A stretch of DNA of 26,649 nucleotides from an uncultured Eubacteriales bacterium (GTDB taxonomy: Bacteria; Bacillota; Clostridia; UBA1381; UBA9506): assembly GCA_900545185.1 (NCBI GenBank), contig UQYH01000018.1, positions 1 through 26,649 on the forward strand. The letters run 5' to 3'. Of the stretch, positions 7,305-16,409 are shown in pieces. The notes beneath the pieces were generated by a model, which was not told the DNA's origin, searched no databases, and worked only from the letters and a program-made list of their open reading frames with translations. Both the position numbers and the translations under genes were made by a program. Numbering within the stretch: the first letter of the stretch is position 1; every line of letters begins with the position of its first letter.

Positions 7305-8954
7305 TTGAAAAAAATATCCGTTATACTGTTAGTTTGGCTTATGCTGTTTCATGGTTTTGGCATATTCTCTTCGGCGGAGGAGATGCAGACACTTACCGTC
7401 AGCGCCGAGATGAAGCATGAAACACAGGAAGTAAGCGTTACCGTTCAAAATATTGCCGATTATCCGCAATGGGTTTCCTTTGTAATATATAAAGAGGGCG
7501 CGGATCTTTCTAAAGCGGACGAATTTGTACGGATTGATGAAACGCTTTTGTATGAGCAGGAAAAGGTGACAAAAACCTTTGCTATGACGGAGGAGGATGC
7601 CAGCGGACGATACAGTCTGTCCGTGCGCGGCAAGGGACGGGCAGAAACCGTACTGTTTGACTATCAAAGTCGTACAGATGTGAATCAAATGATTCTGCCG
7701 GAAGCAAACCGTCTGACAAAGGATGGAGTGGATGCATTTTTCAGAAAATACAGTCTGTTGTTTCAAATTATCATTGACACTTCTTACGAACAAGCCATTG
7801 ACGAGGCGGCAGAAAAGTGGATTGTAATTCGGGACAAAGAATATTCTAAGGGGTTTATGAGCCTGGAGGAAATCAAAAGGGCATATACATACAGTATGAT
7901 GTTGACGGAGCTTAAAAGAGCAAGCAGCAGTGAGATATTAAACGTGCTTGAGTTGTACGGCACAGACATTTGGGAGCAACTTGACAACTCGGATTATACT
8001 CAACATAAGGAAGGCTTTGCTGCGCTTCTGTACAAGCGTTGTCATGAAGATATGCCGATTGGAATTTCGTCTTTTACAAGGTTTTTGGATGAGCTGCTTG
8101 CAGTGAACCTGGTGAATCTTTCCGATGCGGTGAGCATGAGCCGGGTGATTGAGACCTATGCGGAGCAGCTAGGGATTGATGTCACGCGGTATTGTCAATA
8201 CGACAGCGTATCGGTTAACCGGGCGCTCGTCGGTGCGGATTTTATAAGGGCACGTGATGTTGCTGCGGCTTTGGAAAAAAGAATGAATGAACTGGATCGG
8301 ACAAAAACCTCTTCCGGCACAAGCGGTGGCGGTGGTGGTGGAAAGGGTGGTCTTTCGTTGCAGGTGCAGATTCCGTCTGCGTCATTAAAGCCTCAAAATC
8401 CGCAGGTAGAAACGCCTTTCCAGGATTTGGACAAAGCGGAATGGGCACGGGAGAGCATAACGGCGCTTTATGTAATCGGCGTTGTAAATGGAACTGATGA
8501 AATGAGCTTTTGTCCCAATCAGAGCATTACGCGTGCCGAATTCATTAAAATGGTTGTTACAGCATTTGAATTATATGACGAAAATGCGCAATGTGAATTT
8601 AACGATGCGGCAAAAGACAGCTGGTGTTATCCATATTTGGCAAGCGCTTACGAAAACGATATAATTTACGGATGTGATGACGGAACGGTTGGCGCGGCGG
8701 ATCCTATCAGCCGACAGGATGTGTGCGTGATTGCAGATCGTGTTTGTCGGAAAAAATCTATACAGCTTGCAGGCAACCGTGAAAGAAAAGTGTTTTCTGA
8801 TTCAATGCAGATAGCGGGTTACGCAACGGACAGTGTGGCGGCTTTGCAGAACGCAGGCATTGTAGACGGTTTTCCAAGCGGCGATTTTCAGCCACTCCGG
8901 CCGGTTACGCGAGCTGAGGCAGCCAAAATTATATACGGTTTGCTAAAAATTTAA
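7305..8954 (+). CDS. SLH-domain surface protein, no recognised catalytic domain
   Basis: A 549-residue exported protein. I place the start at the TTG at 7305, six bases after AGGGGAG (7292-7298) and directly before a KK-start signal peptide; a GTG at 7287 is in frame but lacks a ribosome site. After the signal come an Ig-like beta region, a largely helical middle of unknown role (about 130-330), a glycine-rich linker (GGGGGGKGG, about 342-350) and three SLH repeats to the C-terminus (about 365-549, each with ALQNAGI/TRAE-type motifs). SLH repeats bind secondary cell-wall polymer, so the protein should be cell-wall attached. Its place between two module-bearing secreted proteins suggests a structural or anchoring role at the surface, but no dockerin or cohesin is visible. 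Confidence 0.8.
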   Translation: MKKISVILLVWLMLFHGFGIFSSAEEMQTLTVSAEMKHETQEVSVTVQNIADYPQWVSFVIYKEGADLSKADEFVRIDETLLYEQEKVTKTFAMTEEDASGRYSLSVRGKGRAETVLFDYQSRTDVNQMILPEANRLTKDGVDAFFRKYSLLFQIIIDTSYEQAIDEAAEKWIVIRDKEYSKGFMSLEEIKRAYTYSMMLTELKRASSSEILNVLELYGTDIWEQLDNSDYTQHKEGFAALLYKRCHEDMPIGISSFTRFLDELLAVNLVNLSDAVSMSRVIETYAEQLGIDVTRYCQYDSVSVNRALVGADFIRARDVAAALEKRMNELDRTKTSSGTSGGGGGGKGGLSLQVQIPSASLKPQNPQVETPFQDLDKAEWARESITALYVIGVVNGTDEMSFCPNQSITRAEFIKMVVTAFELYDENAQCEFNDAAKDSWCYPYLASAYENDIIYGCDDGTVGAADPISRQDVCVIADRVCRKKSIQLAGNRERKVFSDSMQIAGYATDSVAALQNAGIVDGFPSGDFQPLRPVTRAEAAKIIYGLLKI

Positions 8955-8998
8955 AAACGGCTGCGCATATAAACCTTAACTATGGAAGGGTGTTGAAC

Positions 8999-10621
8999 GT
9001 GAACATTAAAAAAGAAATCAAATGCGTGATGGTATTGCTTGTATTCTGCATAAGTTTACTGTATTGTCCGCGTATTTTTGCTGCATCCCCCAAGGTATAT
9101 CTTACCAAGGAAACAGACGGCGGCGAGATGGTGATTCCTTCGGCAGAGGAGGGCATGATTACCGTACATGCTGAGGTGACAAAAAAGGCTGTGCTGATTG
9201 CAGTCCTGAAAAACAAAACAACGGGATATATCCGAGAAATCGCGTCCACTGCTTCAGATGGCGCCTGTCACATCAGTGCAAAAATTCATGTGTATAATTT
9301 ACAGGACAACGCATTGACATATTATATTTGGGATTCGCTGACTGACAGAAAAACGCAAAAGTGTGCGCCGCCTGCCATGCCGAAGAATATACAGGCAGAG
9401 GCAAAGGTCAATGCGCTGGAACTATTCTGGTCGGAGAGTTCTGGGGATGAGGTAATCACGGAGTATCGCGTTTATGATGGGGATGTGTTACTGCAAACGA
9501 TTCAAAATAGTTTACACTGTACGATTCGCAACTTAGAAGAAGACACAGCTTATACCTATGCTGTTTCAGCTGTAGATGCAGAGGGCGTGGAGTCGCAAAA
9601 GGCAGAGATTTGTGCAAGTACAAAAAAGATGTTTCAATATCGGTTTGATTCGGTAGAAAAAGAGGACGGTCTGGGATTTGTGGATAACGCCACCAATATG
9701 GGAAGTGACTCTTACACGACGGATACGGTTATAGGGGAGGTGAATTGCCGTGCGGCAGGGCCGATTCCCTATAATAATACGACCAGACAGGGTATGCTGT
9801 ATTTTAAGGTTGATTTAAACAAGTTGCCGACAGAGCAAAAGAATGTGACGTTTCGCATTCGGTATTATGACATCGGCAACGGAACTGTGCAGCTTCAATA
9901 TAATGCAGAATCAAGCATAGCCAAAGCGGTTACGGTTGCGCAATTGACAGGCACCAAAACATGGAAAACAGCTGTTGTTTCGGTAGATGATGCGAAGTTT
10001 ACGAATCCGGCGGCGTTGCAATACGCCGGGTTCCGAATTGGCATCAGCGCAGGTGAAACGCTGTATGTGCGTAATGTGGCGGTGATTGGCAGCAATTTGT
10101 ACGATGCGGGCGCTGATGAACCGGGTGAGCCGGAGGAGCCGCAACAAAACTCTGTCAGTGCAGATTTTGGGACGCTCGCATTTAACGGCCTGCAGCTGTG
10201 GCTGCCACCTGCTGGAGCAACCTCCGACGGGGTCACAACGGCGGCGCAAGCAGACGGTGAGGACTGCCGTTATGCGGCAAAGGGAAAATGGTTTTATCTG
10301 ACAGTTGATCCGGCTGTGATTCCGTCCGATTATTCTAAGGTGAAAATTTCACTTCGGTATTATGACGATAACGCAGGGAACATTATTCTGCAGTACAATT
10401 CCGGTGATACGGGTGTAGCGGAAGGTATTCCGCGCGATTATAAGTCAAAAACTGTTTTACAAAAAACAGGCAGCAATACTTGGGAGGACGTTTCCTTTAT
10501 TTTAGATGATGCATCATTCCGCCAGGCACAGGGTTCTTACAAGGCAGATATGCGTATCGGTACACAAACGGAGGACGACGGCTTATATATACAGAATGTG
10601 ACAATTGAAAAAATACAGTAA
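8999..10621 (+). CDS. Secreted FN3 and binding-module protein without enzyme domain
   Basis: A 540-residue exported protein. The GTG at 8999 is preferred because GGAAGGG ends eight bases upstream; a GTG at 8990 overlaps that site. The order is: signal peptide (about 1-28); Ig-like region ending LTYYIWD; FN3 domain (about 124-207); shared module copy 1 (about 211-367); acidic-proline linker (EPGEPEEPQQ); and module copy 2 (about 385-540). The modules have the pattern YYD..G...LQYNS...TWKT....DA.F.N...RI....LYVRNV. The arrangement matches the first ~600 residues of the CE12 protein at 1442-3973 minus its esterase domain, so the two look like paralogues. A glycan-binding or substrate-capturing role is inferred; there is no recognised CBM family and no anchor domain. 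Confidence 0.72.
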   Translation: MNIKKEIKCVMVLLVFCISLLYCPRIFAASPKVYLTKETDGGEMVIPSAEEGMITVHAEVTKKAVLIAVLKNKTTGYIREIASTASDGACHISAKIHVYNLQDNALTYYIWDSLTDRKTQKCAPPAMPKNIQAEAKVNALELFWSESSGDEVITEYRVYDGDVLLQTIQNSLHCTIRNLEEDTAYTYAVSAVDAEGVESQKAEICASTKKMFQYRFDSVEKEDGLGFVDNATNMGSDSYTTDTVIGEVNCRAAGPIPYNNTTRQGMLYFKVDLNKLPTEQKNVTFRIRYYDIGNGTVQLQYNAESSIAKAVTVAQLTGTKTWKTAVVSVDDAKFTNPAALQYAGFRIGISAGETLYVRNVAVIGSNLYDAGADEPGEPEEPQQNSVSADFGTLAFNGLQLWLPPAGATSDGVTTAAQADGEDCRYAAKGKWFYLTVDPAVIPSDYSKVKISLRYYDDNAGNIILQYNSGDTGVAEGIPRDYKSKTVLQKTGSNTWEDVSFILDDASFRQAQGSYKADMRIGTQTEDDGLYIQNVTIEKIQ

Positions 10622-10645
10622 ATGATGAAAGGGAAGAAAAAAGAG

Positions 10646-13030
10646 ATGTCGGAGATTACCAATTGGAAATTGCAATATAGGGACAATCCGCCGCTTGCGG
10701 CACAAACACCTTGCTCGCTGTATTCAATTTTGCTGGAGTACAAACTGATACCACATCCATATCAGGACAGGAACGAGGCGAAAGTAAGAGATTTGTGCAA
10801 GGATGACTGCGAATTTACGGCAAGCTTTACCTTAGAGGAAACAAAGGATATGGTGATAGTTTTTCAATCGCTAGATACGATTTGTGATGTGTATGTAAAT
10901 GATGTTTTGCTTGGCAAAACGGACAATATGCACGTGGAATATCGGTTTGATTTGGAGGGCGCGGCGCATCCGGGTGAAAATATGGTCAGGGTGTATTGTC
11001 ATTCGCCGATTCGCTATATTACGGAAAGGCAAAACAAGTGGAGCCTAATTGCACAACCGGACTGTATTGAAGGCATGGCGCACATCCGAAAGCCAAATTA
11101 CGCTTTTGGCTGGGACTGGGGTCCGCAGCTGCCGGATATGGGCATACAGGGTAAAGTTTATCTTCAAAATAAACATGTGAAAGACAAGCGTGATATTCTT
11201 GTTCGTCAGTTTCACAAGGATAACCATGTGCGACTGGAAATTGTTTTTGAAAACATGCCTGACAACGCAAAGGCGCAGGCAAGGCTTACAGATGGTAACA
11301 CATGTATTGAACAGACGATTGTGAACAAGTTGGCTGTGCTGACGGTGGAACAGCCGAAACTGTGGTGGCCGAGGGGTTACGGCGAACAGCATTTATATAC
11401 ACTGACGGTTTTAGTGGAGGATGCAAGGTGTGGCCGATATGAAATAACACAGCAGATTGGTTTGCGCGATATGAAAATCAGTCGCGATAAAGACATGGTG
11501 GGCGAAGAATTTTGCTTTATGGTAAACGGCGTTAAAATCTTTGCCATGGGCGCAGACTTGATTCCCGTTGATAATATTTTGCCGCTAGTAACCCGTGAAA
11601 GGGAAAAACGAGTAATTGATGATGCGGTACAGGCCCGTTTTAACTGTGTGCGTATTTGGGGCGGCGGTTATTATTACAGTGAATATTTTTACGAAGAATG
11701 TGATAAGTGCGGTATTTTAATCTGGCAGGATTTCATGTTTGCGTGTCAAAGTGTCCATCTGAGCACGGCTTATGAAAAAAGCGTACGTGAAGAGGCAAAA
11801 CAAATAATCAAACGGTATCGCAACCATGCATCTTTGGCACTTTTTTGCGGCAACAACGAAATTGAGGGCGCATTTTTGTGGTTTCCGATCAGCAGTGAAG
11901 GGGCCAAAATGGAATATTTGCAATTGTTTGAACAACTGCTGCCCGATTTGTGCGAACAGTATGCACCCGATGTTTTTTATTGGCCTTCCTCGCCATCGGC
12001 AGGCGGTGGTTTTCATGATACCAACACTTACGAGCGAGGCGATGCGCACTATTGGGAAACATGGTTCCACGGGCGAGATATGGAGGTTTTCCGTACGCAG
12101 CAAATACGTTTTTGTTCGGAGTTTGGGTTTGAATCTTTGCCTGCGCCGGAGACCTTGAAAAAATATATTACGGATGCAAAGGAGCTGAATTTTTATTCTA
12201 AAACCATTGCATCGCACCACAAATGCAAAAACGGCGCGGCCATGATTATGTCAAAGCTTGCGGATTATTATCCGTATCCGTCAAACATTGAAGAAATCTG
12301 CTATTTGTCTCAGCTACGCCAGGCAGATGTGATTGCCTACCAGGTGGAGCATGCAAGGCGCATGCGCGGTGTGTTTATGGGCATGATTTACTGGCAACTC
12401 AATGATTCGTGGCCGACAATTTCGTGGTCATCGGTTGATTACTGCGGCCGATATAAAGCGCTTTACTATATCAGCAGTCAGATATTTGCACCTGTTTTGC
12501 TGTCGCTGCATTTATATAATAGCGACGTGACGGTGAATGTTTCAAACGAAACGAGAGAAGCATTTTCCGGAACGATAGGCGTTACCTTATATGGCGAAAA
12601 TTTTCAGGTGCTGGATGTTTATGAATCTGTGGCAGAGGTTGCGGCACTTAGCTCAAAGGATATTTCGGTTTTGCATATGACAGACAAAATAAAGGGTTTT
12701 GAGGATAGCCGTTACCTTTATGCCGTCCTGAAAAACGAAGCGGGGGACATTGTGGGAGAAAAACTGCTTACGTTTGAAAGACCGAAAAACATGAAGCTTT
12801 CCGATCCGAACATTCGAGTGCATACAGAGCAAAGGGATGGAAAAACGTGGATTACCCTGATGGCTCGCACGCTTGCTATGTATGTATTCGTCAGCGTTGG
12901 CAATGTGAATTTGTCTGAAAATTATTTTCATTTGGCAAATGGAAAGAGTGTAACGATAACCGCAGAAGGTGCTTACAACGAGAACGATGTTCATGTTATG
13001 TCGTTGTATGATGTAATTATTAAGAACTAG
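10646..13030 (+). CDS. GH2 beta-mannosidase-like glycoside hydrolase
   Basis: A 794-residue protein without signal peptide, hence probably cytoplasmic, expected to release non-reducing-end beta-mannose by a retaining mechanism. The N-terminal GH2 jelly roll holds KPNYAFGWDWGPQLPDMG, typical of beta-mannosidases. The acid/base is Glu405 in CGNNE, the nucleophile Glu492 in CSEFGFES, and YWQLNDSWPTISWSSVDYCGRYKALYY follows near 580. The start is the ATG at 10646, preceded by AAAGGGAAG; two earlier in-frame ATGs (10622, 10625) directly follow the previous stop but have no ribosome site. It lies in the first operon, next to an isomerase that may use mannose. GH2 enzymes vary in specificity, so another beta-linked sugar remains possible. 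Confidence 0.87.
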   Translation: MSEITNWKLQYRDNPPLAAQTPCSLYSILLEYKLIPHPYQDRNEAKVRDLCKDDCEFTASFTLEETKDMVIVFQSLDTICDVYVNDVLLGKTDNMHVEYRFDLEGAAHPGENMVRVYCHSPIRYITERQNKWSLIAQPDCIEGMAHIRKPNYAFGWDWGPQLPDMGIQGKVYLQNKHVKDKRDILVRQFHKDNHVRLEIVFENMPDNAKAQARLTDGNTCIEQTIVNKLAVLTVEQPKLWWPRGYGEQHLYTLTVLVEDARCGRYEITQQIGLRDMKISRDKDMVGEEFCFMVNGVKIFAMGADLIPVDNILPLVTREREKRVIDDAVQARFNCVRIWGGGYYYSEYFYEECDKCGILIWQDFMFACQSVHLSTAYEKSVREEAKQIIKRYRNHASLALFCGNNEIEGAFLWFPISSEGAKMEYLQLFEQLLPDLCEQYAPDVFYWPSSPSAGGGFHDTNTYERGDAHYWETWFHGRDMEVFRTQQIRFCSEFGFESLPAPETLKKYITDAKELNFYSKTIASHHKCKNGAAMIMSKLADYYPYPSNIEEICYLSQLRQADVIAYQVEHARRMRGVFMGMIYWQLNDSWPTISWSSVDYCGRYKALYYISSQIFAPVLLSLHLYNSDVTVNVSNETREAFSGTIGVTLYGENFQVLDVYESVAEVAALSSKDISVLHMTDKIKGFEDSRYLYAVLKNEAGDIVGEKLLTFERPKNMKLSDPNIRVHTEQRDGKTWITLMARTLAMYVFVSVGNVNLSENYFHLANGKSVTITAEGAYNENDVHVMSLYDVIIKN

Positions 13031-13043
13031 CCGAAAAAAATAA

Positions 13044-13592
<549 letters not shown>

Positions 13593-13630
13593 AAGTCTTC
13601 GCAAACGGTGACAAGTTTTGAAGAGAAAAA

Positions 13631-13664
13631 CGCCGAAAAACCTGTATCGGCGCACCTTTCGGTG
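13631..13664 (+). terminator. Possible weak terminator after the isomerase gene
   Basis: Alternative hairpins overlap here: CGCCGA (13631-13636) can pair with TCGGCG (13647-13652), or CGCCGAAA (13631-13638) with TTTCGGTG (13657-13664) through one G-T pair. There is no clean U-tract afterwards, only TTATCTTGTGTTTG, so termination would be partial. It lies between the first operon and the promoter of the second. Confidence 0.35.
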
Positions 13665-13674
13665 TTATCTTGTG

Positions 13675-13688
13675 TTTGTGGACACAAA
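13675..13688. promoter_or_regulatory. Inverted repeat next to the second operon's promoter
   Basis: TTTGTG-GA-CACAAA is a perfect 6+6 inverted repeat ending nine bases before the -35 box at 13698. Position and symmetry fit a transcription-factor site, but I cannot name the factor. The AraC-type regulator encoded downstream usually binds direct repeats, so another regulator could be involved. Confidence 0.4.
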
Positions 13689-13697
13689 ATCTGACAA

Positions 13698-13727
13698 TTG
13701 ACGAAAGAAAAAAACGAATGTTATAAT
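13698..13727 (+). promoter_or_regulatory. Promoter of the ABC transporter operon
   Basis: TTGACG (-35, 13698-13703), an 18-base spacer and TATAAT (-10, 13722-13727) with a TGn extension (TGTTATAAT). The context TGACAATTGACG resembles TGTCAATTGACA at the two divergent promoters near 4.0-4.4 kb, with the same 18-base spacing. The start codon of the lipoprotein gene follows about 45 bases after the -10. Confidence 0.82.
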
Positions 13728-13772
13728 TGTGCTGAAAAAGACAGAAAAAATGGATTGAAAGGTTGGGATACT

Positions 13773-15356
13773 ATGATGAAAAAGACAATTTCCTTGCTGA
13801 TGTCTGTTGCAATGATGGCTTGCGTTGCCGGTTGCGGAAACGGACAGTCTGTACGAAGCAGTGATACCGGCAGTTACCCCAAGGGAACCATTACATATCC
13901 TATGGATACGGATGTAAAGCTTACGTACTATGTAAAAATGCCGAGCAACATTTCGACGATTGTTTCCAATTATGGTGAAACAAAATTTGCACAGGAGTCT
14001 ATGAAGCGTACCGGTGTGCAGATAGAGTATATTCATCCTGCACAGGGAAACGAAACGGAGCAGTTGAATCTTTTGATTGCCTCACAAAATCTTCCGGATA
14101 TTGTTGAAACAAACTGGCTAAAGCGTGACCCCGACAGCTCAATTTCTAAAAATGTGATTTATAAGCTGAATGACTATATTGATGATTATGCTCCTAATTT
14201 TAAGGCATATTTAAATGAGCACGAAGACATCGCTAAGTCTGTTATGACGGATGCAAAAAACTATTATGTTTTTCCGATGGTTCGTGCTTCGGAAAAGTTG
14301 CTTAACACATCGGGCTTTTTTCTAAGAGCGGACTGGTTACAGGAGGCAGGACTGAGTGCCCCGGAGACCATTGAAGATTGGGATGCTGTTTTAGAGAAGT
14401 TTAAGGCTCGTCCCGGTGTGGAATATCCGATTGCTGTTCAGATGGACTCGTTGAAATATTTTACAGGTGCTTATCATACGGCCGAGGGCTTTTATGTGGA
14501 CAATGGCAAGGTAAAATACGGCGCTTTGGAGGACGGCTACAAGCAATTTTTACAAAAAATAAGCGAGTGGGTAGGCAAAGGATATATTGATGAAAACTTC
14601 CCGATTATGGACTTTAACACCATGAATGCAAAAATATTAAACGGTTCTGCTGGTGTAAGCTTCGGAGCGGGCGGCGGTCAGCTCGGCACGTTTTTAAAGA
14701 CTAAGCAGGCATCGGAGCCAACATATGATTTAGTACCGGTACCGTTTCCGGTTCTTAAAAAGGGTGAAAAATCAACATACAGTTCAAGGCAGCTGCCTTA
14801 CTCACCCGTCAGCGCGGCAGCGGTTACGACAAAATGCGCTCAACCGGAAATAGCCGTGCGGTATTTGGATTATGCATACTCAGAGGATGGGTATATGCTG
14901 AATAATTTCGGTATTGAAGGTGAAAGCTATGAAATGAAGGATGGGTATCCGACCTTTACAAAATTAATTACGGATAACCCGGATGGCATGGCTATGGCAC
15001 AGATATTGACAACCTATGCACGTTCTACCGTTGAAGGACCGTTTGTGCAGGATGAAAGATATATTGAACAGTATTATCAGTTACCGCGCCAAAAAGAAGC
15101 ACTTGAGGTTTGGTCCCAAAATGATTACGGTAGCCATGCCATTCCGCAGATTACGCTTACTAAAGAGGAAAGCAGTGAGTTTTCCGGGATTATGACAGAG
15201 ATTAATACATATGTAGCAGAAAGTATCACAAACTTTATGCTTGGCAAAACACCCGTTTCGGAATATGATACCTTTGTGAAAACTCTACACGATATGAATA
15301 TTGACAAGGCAATCAGTATTTATCAGGCGGCATATGACAGATTTTTAACGCGCTGA
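13773..15356 (+). CDS. LplA/YtcQ-like oligosaccharide-binding lipoprotein (ABC importer, CUT1)
   Basis: A 528-residue extracellular solute-binding protein. The signal peptide ends in the lipobox VAGC with Cys21 as lipid attachment site. Length and the order lipoprotein, LplB-type, LplC-type permease match the LplABC/YtcQ-YteP-YtcP class, whose known Bacillus members import pectin-derived unsaturated oligosaccharides. The start is the ATG at 13773 with GAAAGG upstream (13757-13762); a longer reading would begin inside the -35 box at 13698. A stable hairpin follows the stop codon and may raise expression over the permeases. The imported ligand is inferred from GH105 in the same operon. Confidence 0.9.
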   Translation: MMKKTISLLMSVAMMACVAGCGNGQSVRSSDTGSYPKGTITYPMDTDVKLTYYVKMPSNISTIVSNYGETKFAQESMKRTGVQIEYIHPAQGNETEQLNLLIASQNLPDIVETNWLKRDPDSSISKNVIYKLNDYIDDYAPNFKAYLNEHEDIAKSVMTDAKNYYVFPMVRASEKLLNTSGFFLRADWLQEAGLSAPETIEDWDAVLEKFKARPGVEYPIAVQMDSLKYFTGAYHTAEGFYVDNGKVKYGALEDGYKQFLQKISEWVGKGYIDENFPIMDFNTMNAKILNGSAGVSFGAGGGQLGTFLKTKQASEPTYDLVPVPFPVLKKGEKSTYSSRQLPYSPVSAAAVTTKCAQPEIAVRYLDYAYSEDGYMLNNFGIEGESYEMKDGYPTFTKLITDNPDGMAMAQILTTYARSTVEGPFVQDERYIEQYYQLPRQKEALEVWSQNDYGSHAIPQITLTKEESSEFSGIMTEINTYVAESITNFMLGKTPVSEYDTFVKTLHDMNIDKAISIYQAAYDRFLTR

Positions 15357-15368
15357 CATTTTTGCAAA

Positions 15369-15414
15369 GCCAGAGACCGGGCTGATTGAACAAAACTTTT
15401 GCCTGGGCTCTGGC
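15369..15414 (+). promoter_or_regulatory. Intercistronic hairpin after the binding-protein gene
   Basis: GCCAGAGACC (15369-15378) pairs with GGGCTCTGGC (15405-15414), nine of ten positions, with a 26-base loop. No U-tract follows (AATAATCAAGG), so it is not a clear terminator. Hairpins at this place in sugar ABC operons often protect the upstream message from 3' decay and keep the binding protein in excess over the permeases. Confidence 0.55.
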
Positions 15415-15440
15415 AATAATCAAGGGAATGGTAATCGAAT

Positions 15441-16397
15441 ATGAAAAACAAAATACAGAAAAATACATATGTTTCCGGGGGCAAAGGCTCCTTTGCGGCT
15501 CGTTTTGCAAGCGATTTAAAGGTAAACCGCGCGGCCTATATAATGATAATTCCTGTTTTACTATTTTATATTGTCTTTGCTTATTTACCAATGTATGGCG
15601 TAATAATAGCATTTAAAGACTATGATATCTCAACAGGGATTTTAGGAAGTTCGTGGGTTGGATTGGCAAACTTTAAAAGTTTTTTTTCCAGCATGTATTT
15701 TGGAAGAGTTTTAAAAAATACACTGACTATCAGCTTGTGCAGTATTCTTTTTGGTTTTCCAGCGCCGATTATTTTAGCGCTTTTGTTAAACGAAGTGAAG
15801 CATAAATGGTTTTTAAGAACCGTGCAAACCATTACATATCTGCCGCACTTTATCTCTTTGGTTGTCATTTGCGGCATGATTAAAAACTTTACGGCACAGG
15901 ATGGCATAGTGAATTACATAGTAGAATTTTTCGGAGGCACGCGCAGCACGCTTTTGATGAATGCAAATGCGTTTGTTCCAATTTATATCATTTCGGATAT
16001 TTGGCAAGGTGTGGGCTGGGGGTCTATTGTTTATTTTGCGGCATTGACAAATGTGGATTCCGAACTTTACGAGGCCTGCACGCTGGATGGTGGTGGAAGA
16101 ATCAGACAGGTTTTTACCGTAACTCTGCCCGGCATTATGCCAACCATCATGATTATGCTTATTTTAAGATTGGGCAGTATTTTAGGCGTGGGCTATGAAA
16201 AAATTATTTTGCTTTACAATCCAACCATTTTTAAAACGGCAGACGTTATTTCCACGTTTGTATACAGAAAAGGGTTGGTTGAGAGCGATTTCGGATATGC
16301 CACGGCGGTTGGATTGTTTAACTCGCTTGTGAATGTTATCTTTCTTGTGGGCGCCAACCTGATTAGCAGAAAATTAACGGAAACAAGCTTGTGGTAG
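15441..16397 (+). CDS. ABC sugar permease, LplB/YteP-like
   Basis: A 318-residue inner-membrane protein of the CUT1 class with about six membrane segments; the first is near residues 35-55 (MIIPVLLFYIVFAYLPMYGV). The cytoplasmic EAA loop that docks the ATPase is visible as EACTLDGGGRIRQVFTVTLPGI, around residue 210. It forms a heterodimer with the next gene product and works with the lipoprotein upstream. AAGGGAATGG lies upstream of the ATG. No ATPase gene is in the window. Confidence 0.93.
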   Translation: MKNKIQKNTYVSGGKGSFAARFASDLKVNRAAYIMIIPVLLFYIVFAYLPMYGVIIAFKDYDISTGILGSSWVGLANFKSFFSSMYFGRVLKNTLTISLCSILFGFPAPIILALLLNEVKHKWFLRTVQTITYLPHFISLVVICGMIKNFTAQDGIVNYIVEFFGGTRSTLLMNANAFVPIYIISDIWQGVGWGSIVYFAALTNVDSELYEACTLDGGGRIRQVFTVTLPGIMPTIMIMLILRLGSILGVGYEKIILLYNPTIFKTADVISTFVYRKGLVESDFGYATAVGLFNSLVNVIFLVGANLISRKLTETSLW

Positions 16398-16409
16398 GGG
16401 GGAAATAGT

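Noticed and set aside
11717..12220. Minus-strand 167-codon open frame
   Set aside because: It lies opposite the GH2 catalytic region, whose motifs are clear, and has no ribosome site or recognisable domain.
13698..13772. Upstream extension of the binding lipoprotein to a TTG at 13698
   Set aside because: That TTG is part of the -35 box and the added residues would precede the lipoprotein signal peptide, so the ATG at 13773 is used.
15369..15414. Operon-ending terminator between binding protein and permease
   Set aside because: The stem lacks a U-tract and the permease genes follow in the same direction as an obvious functional unit.
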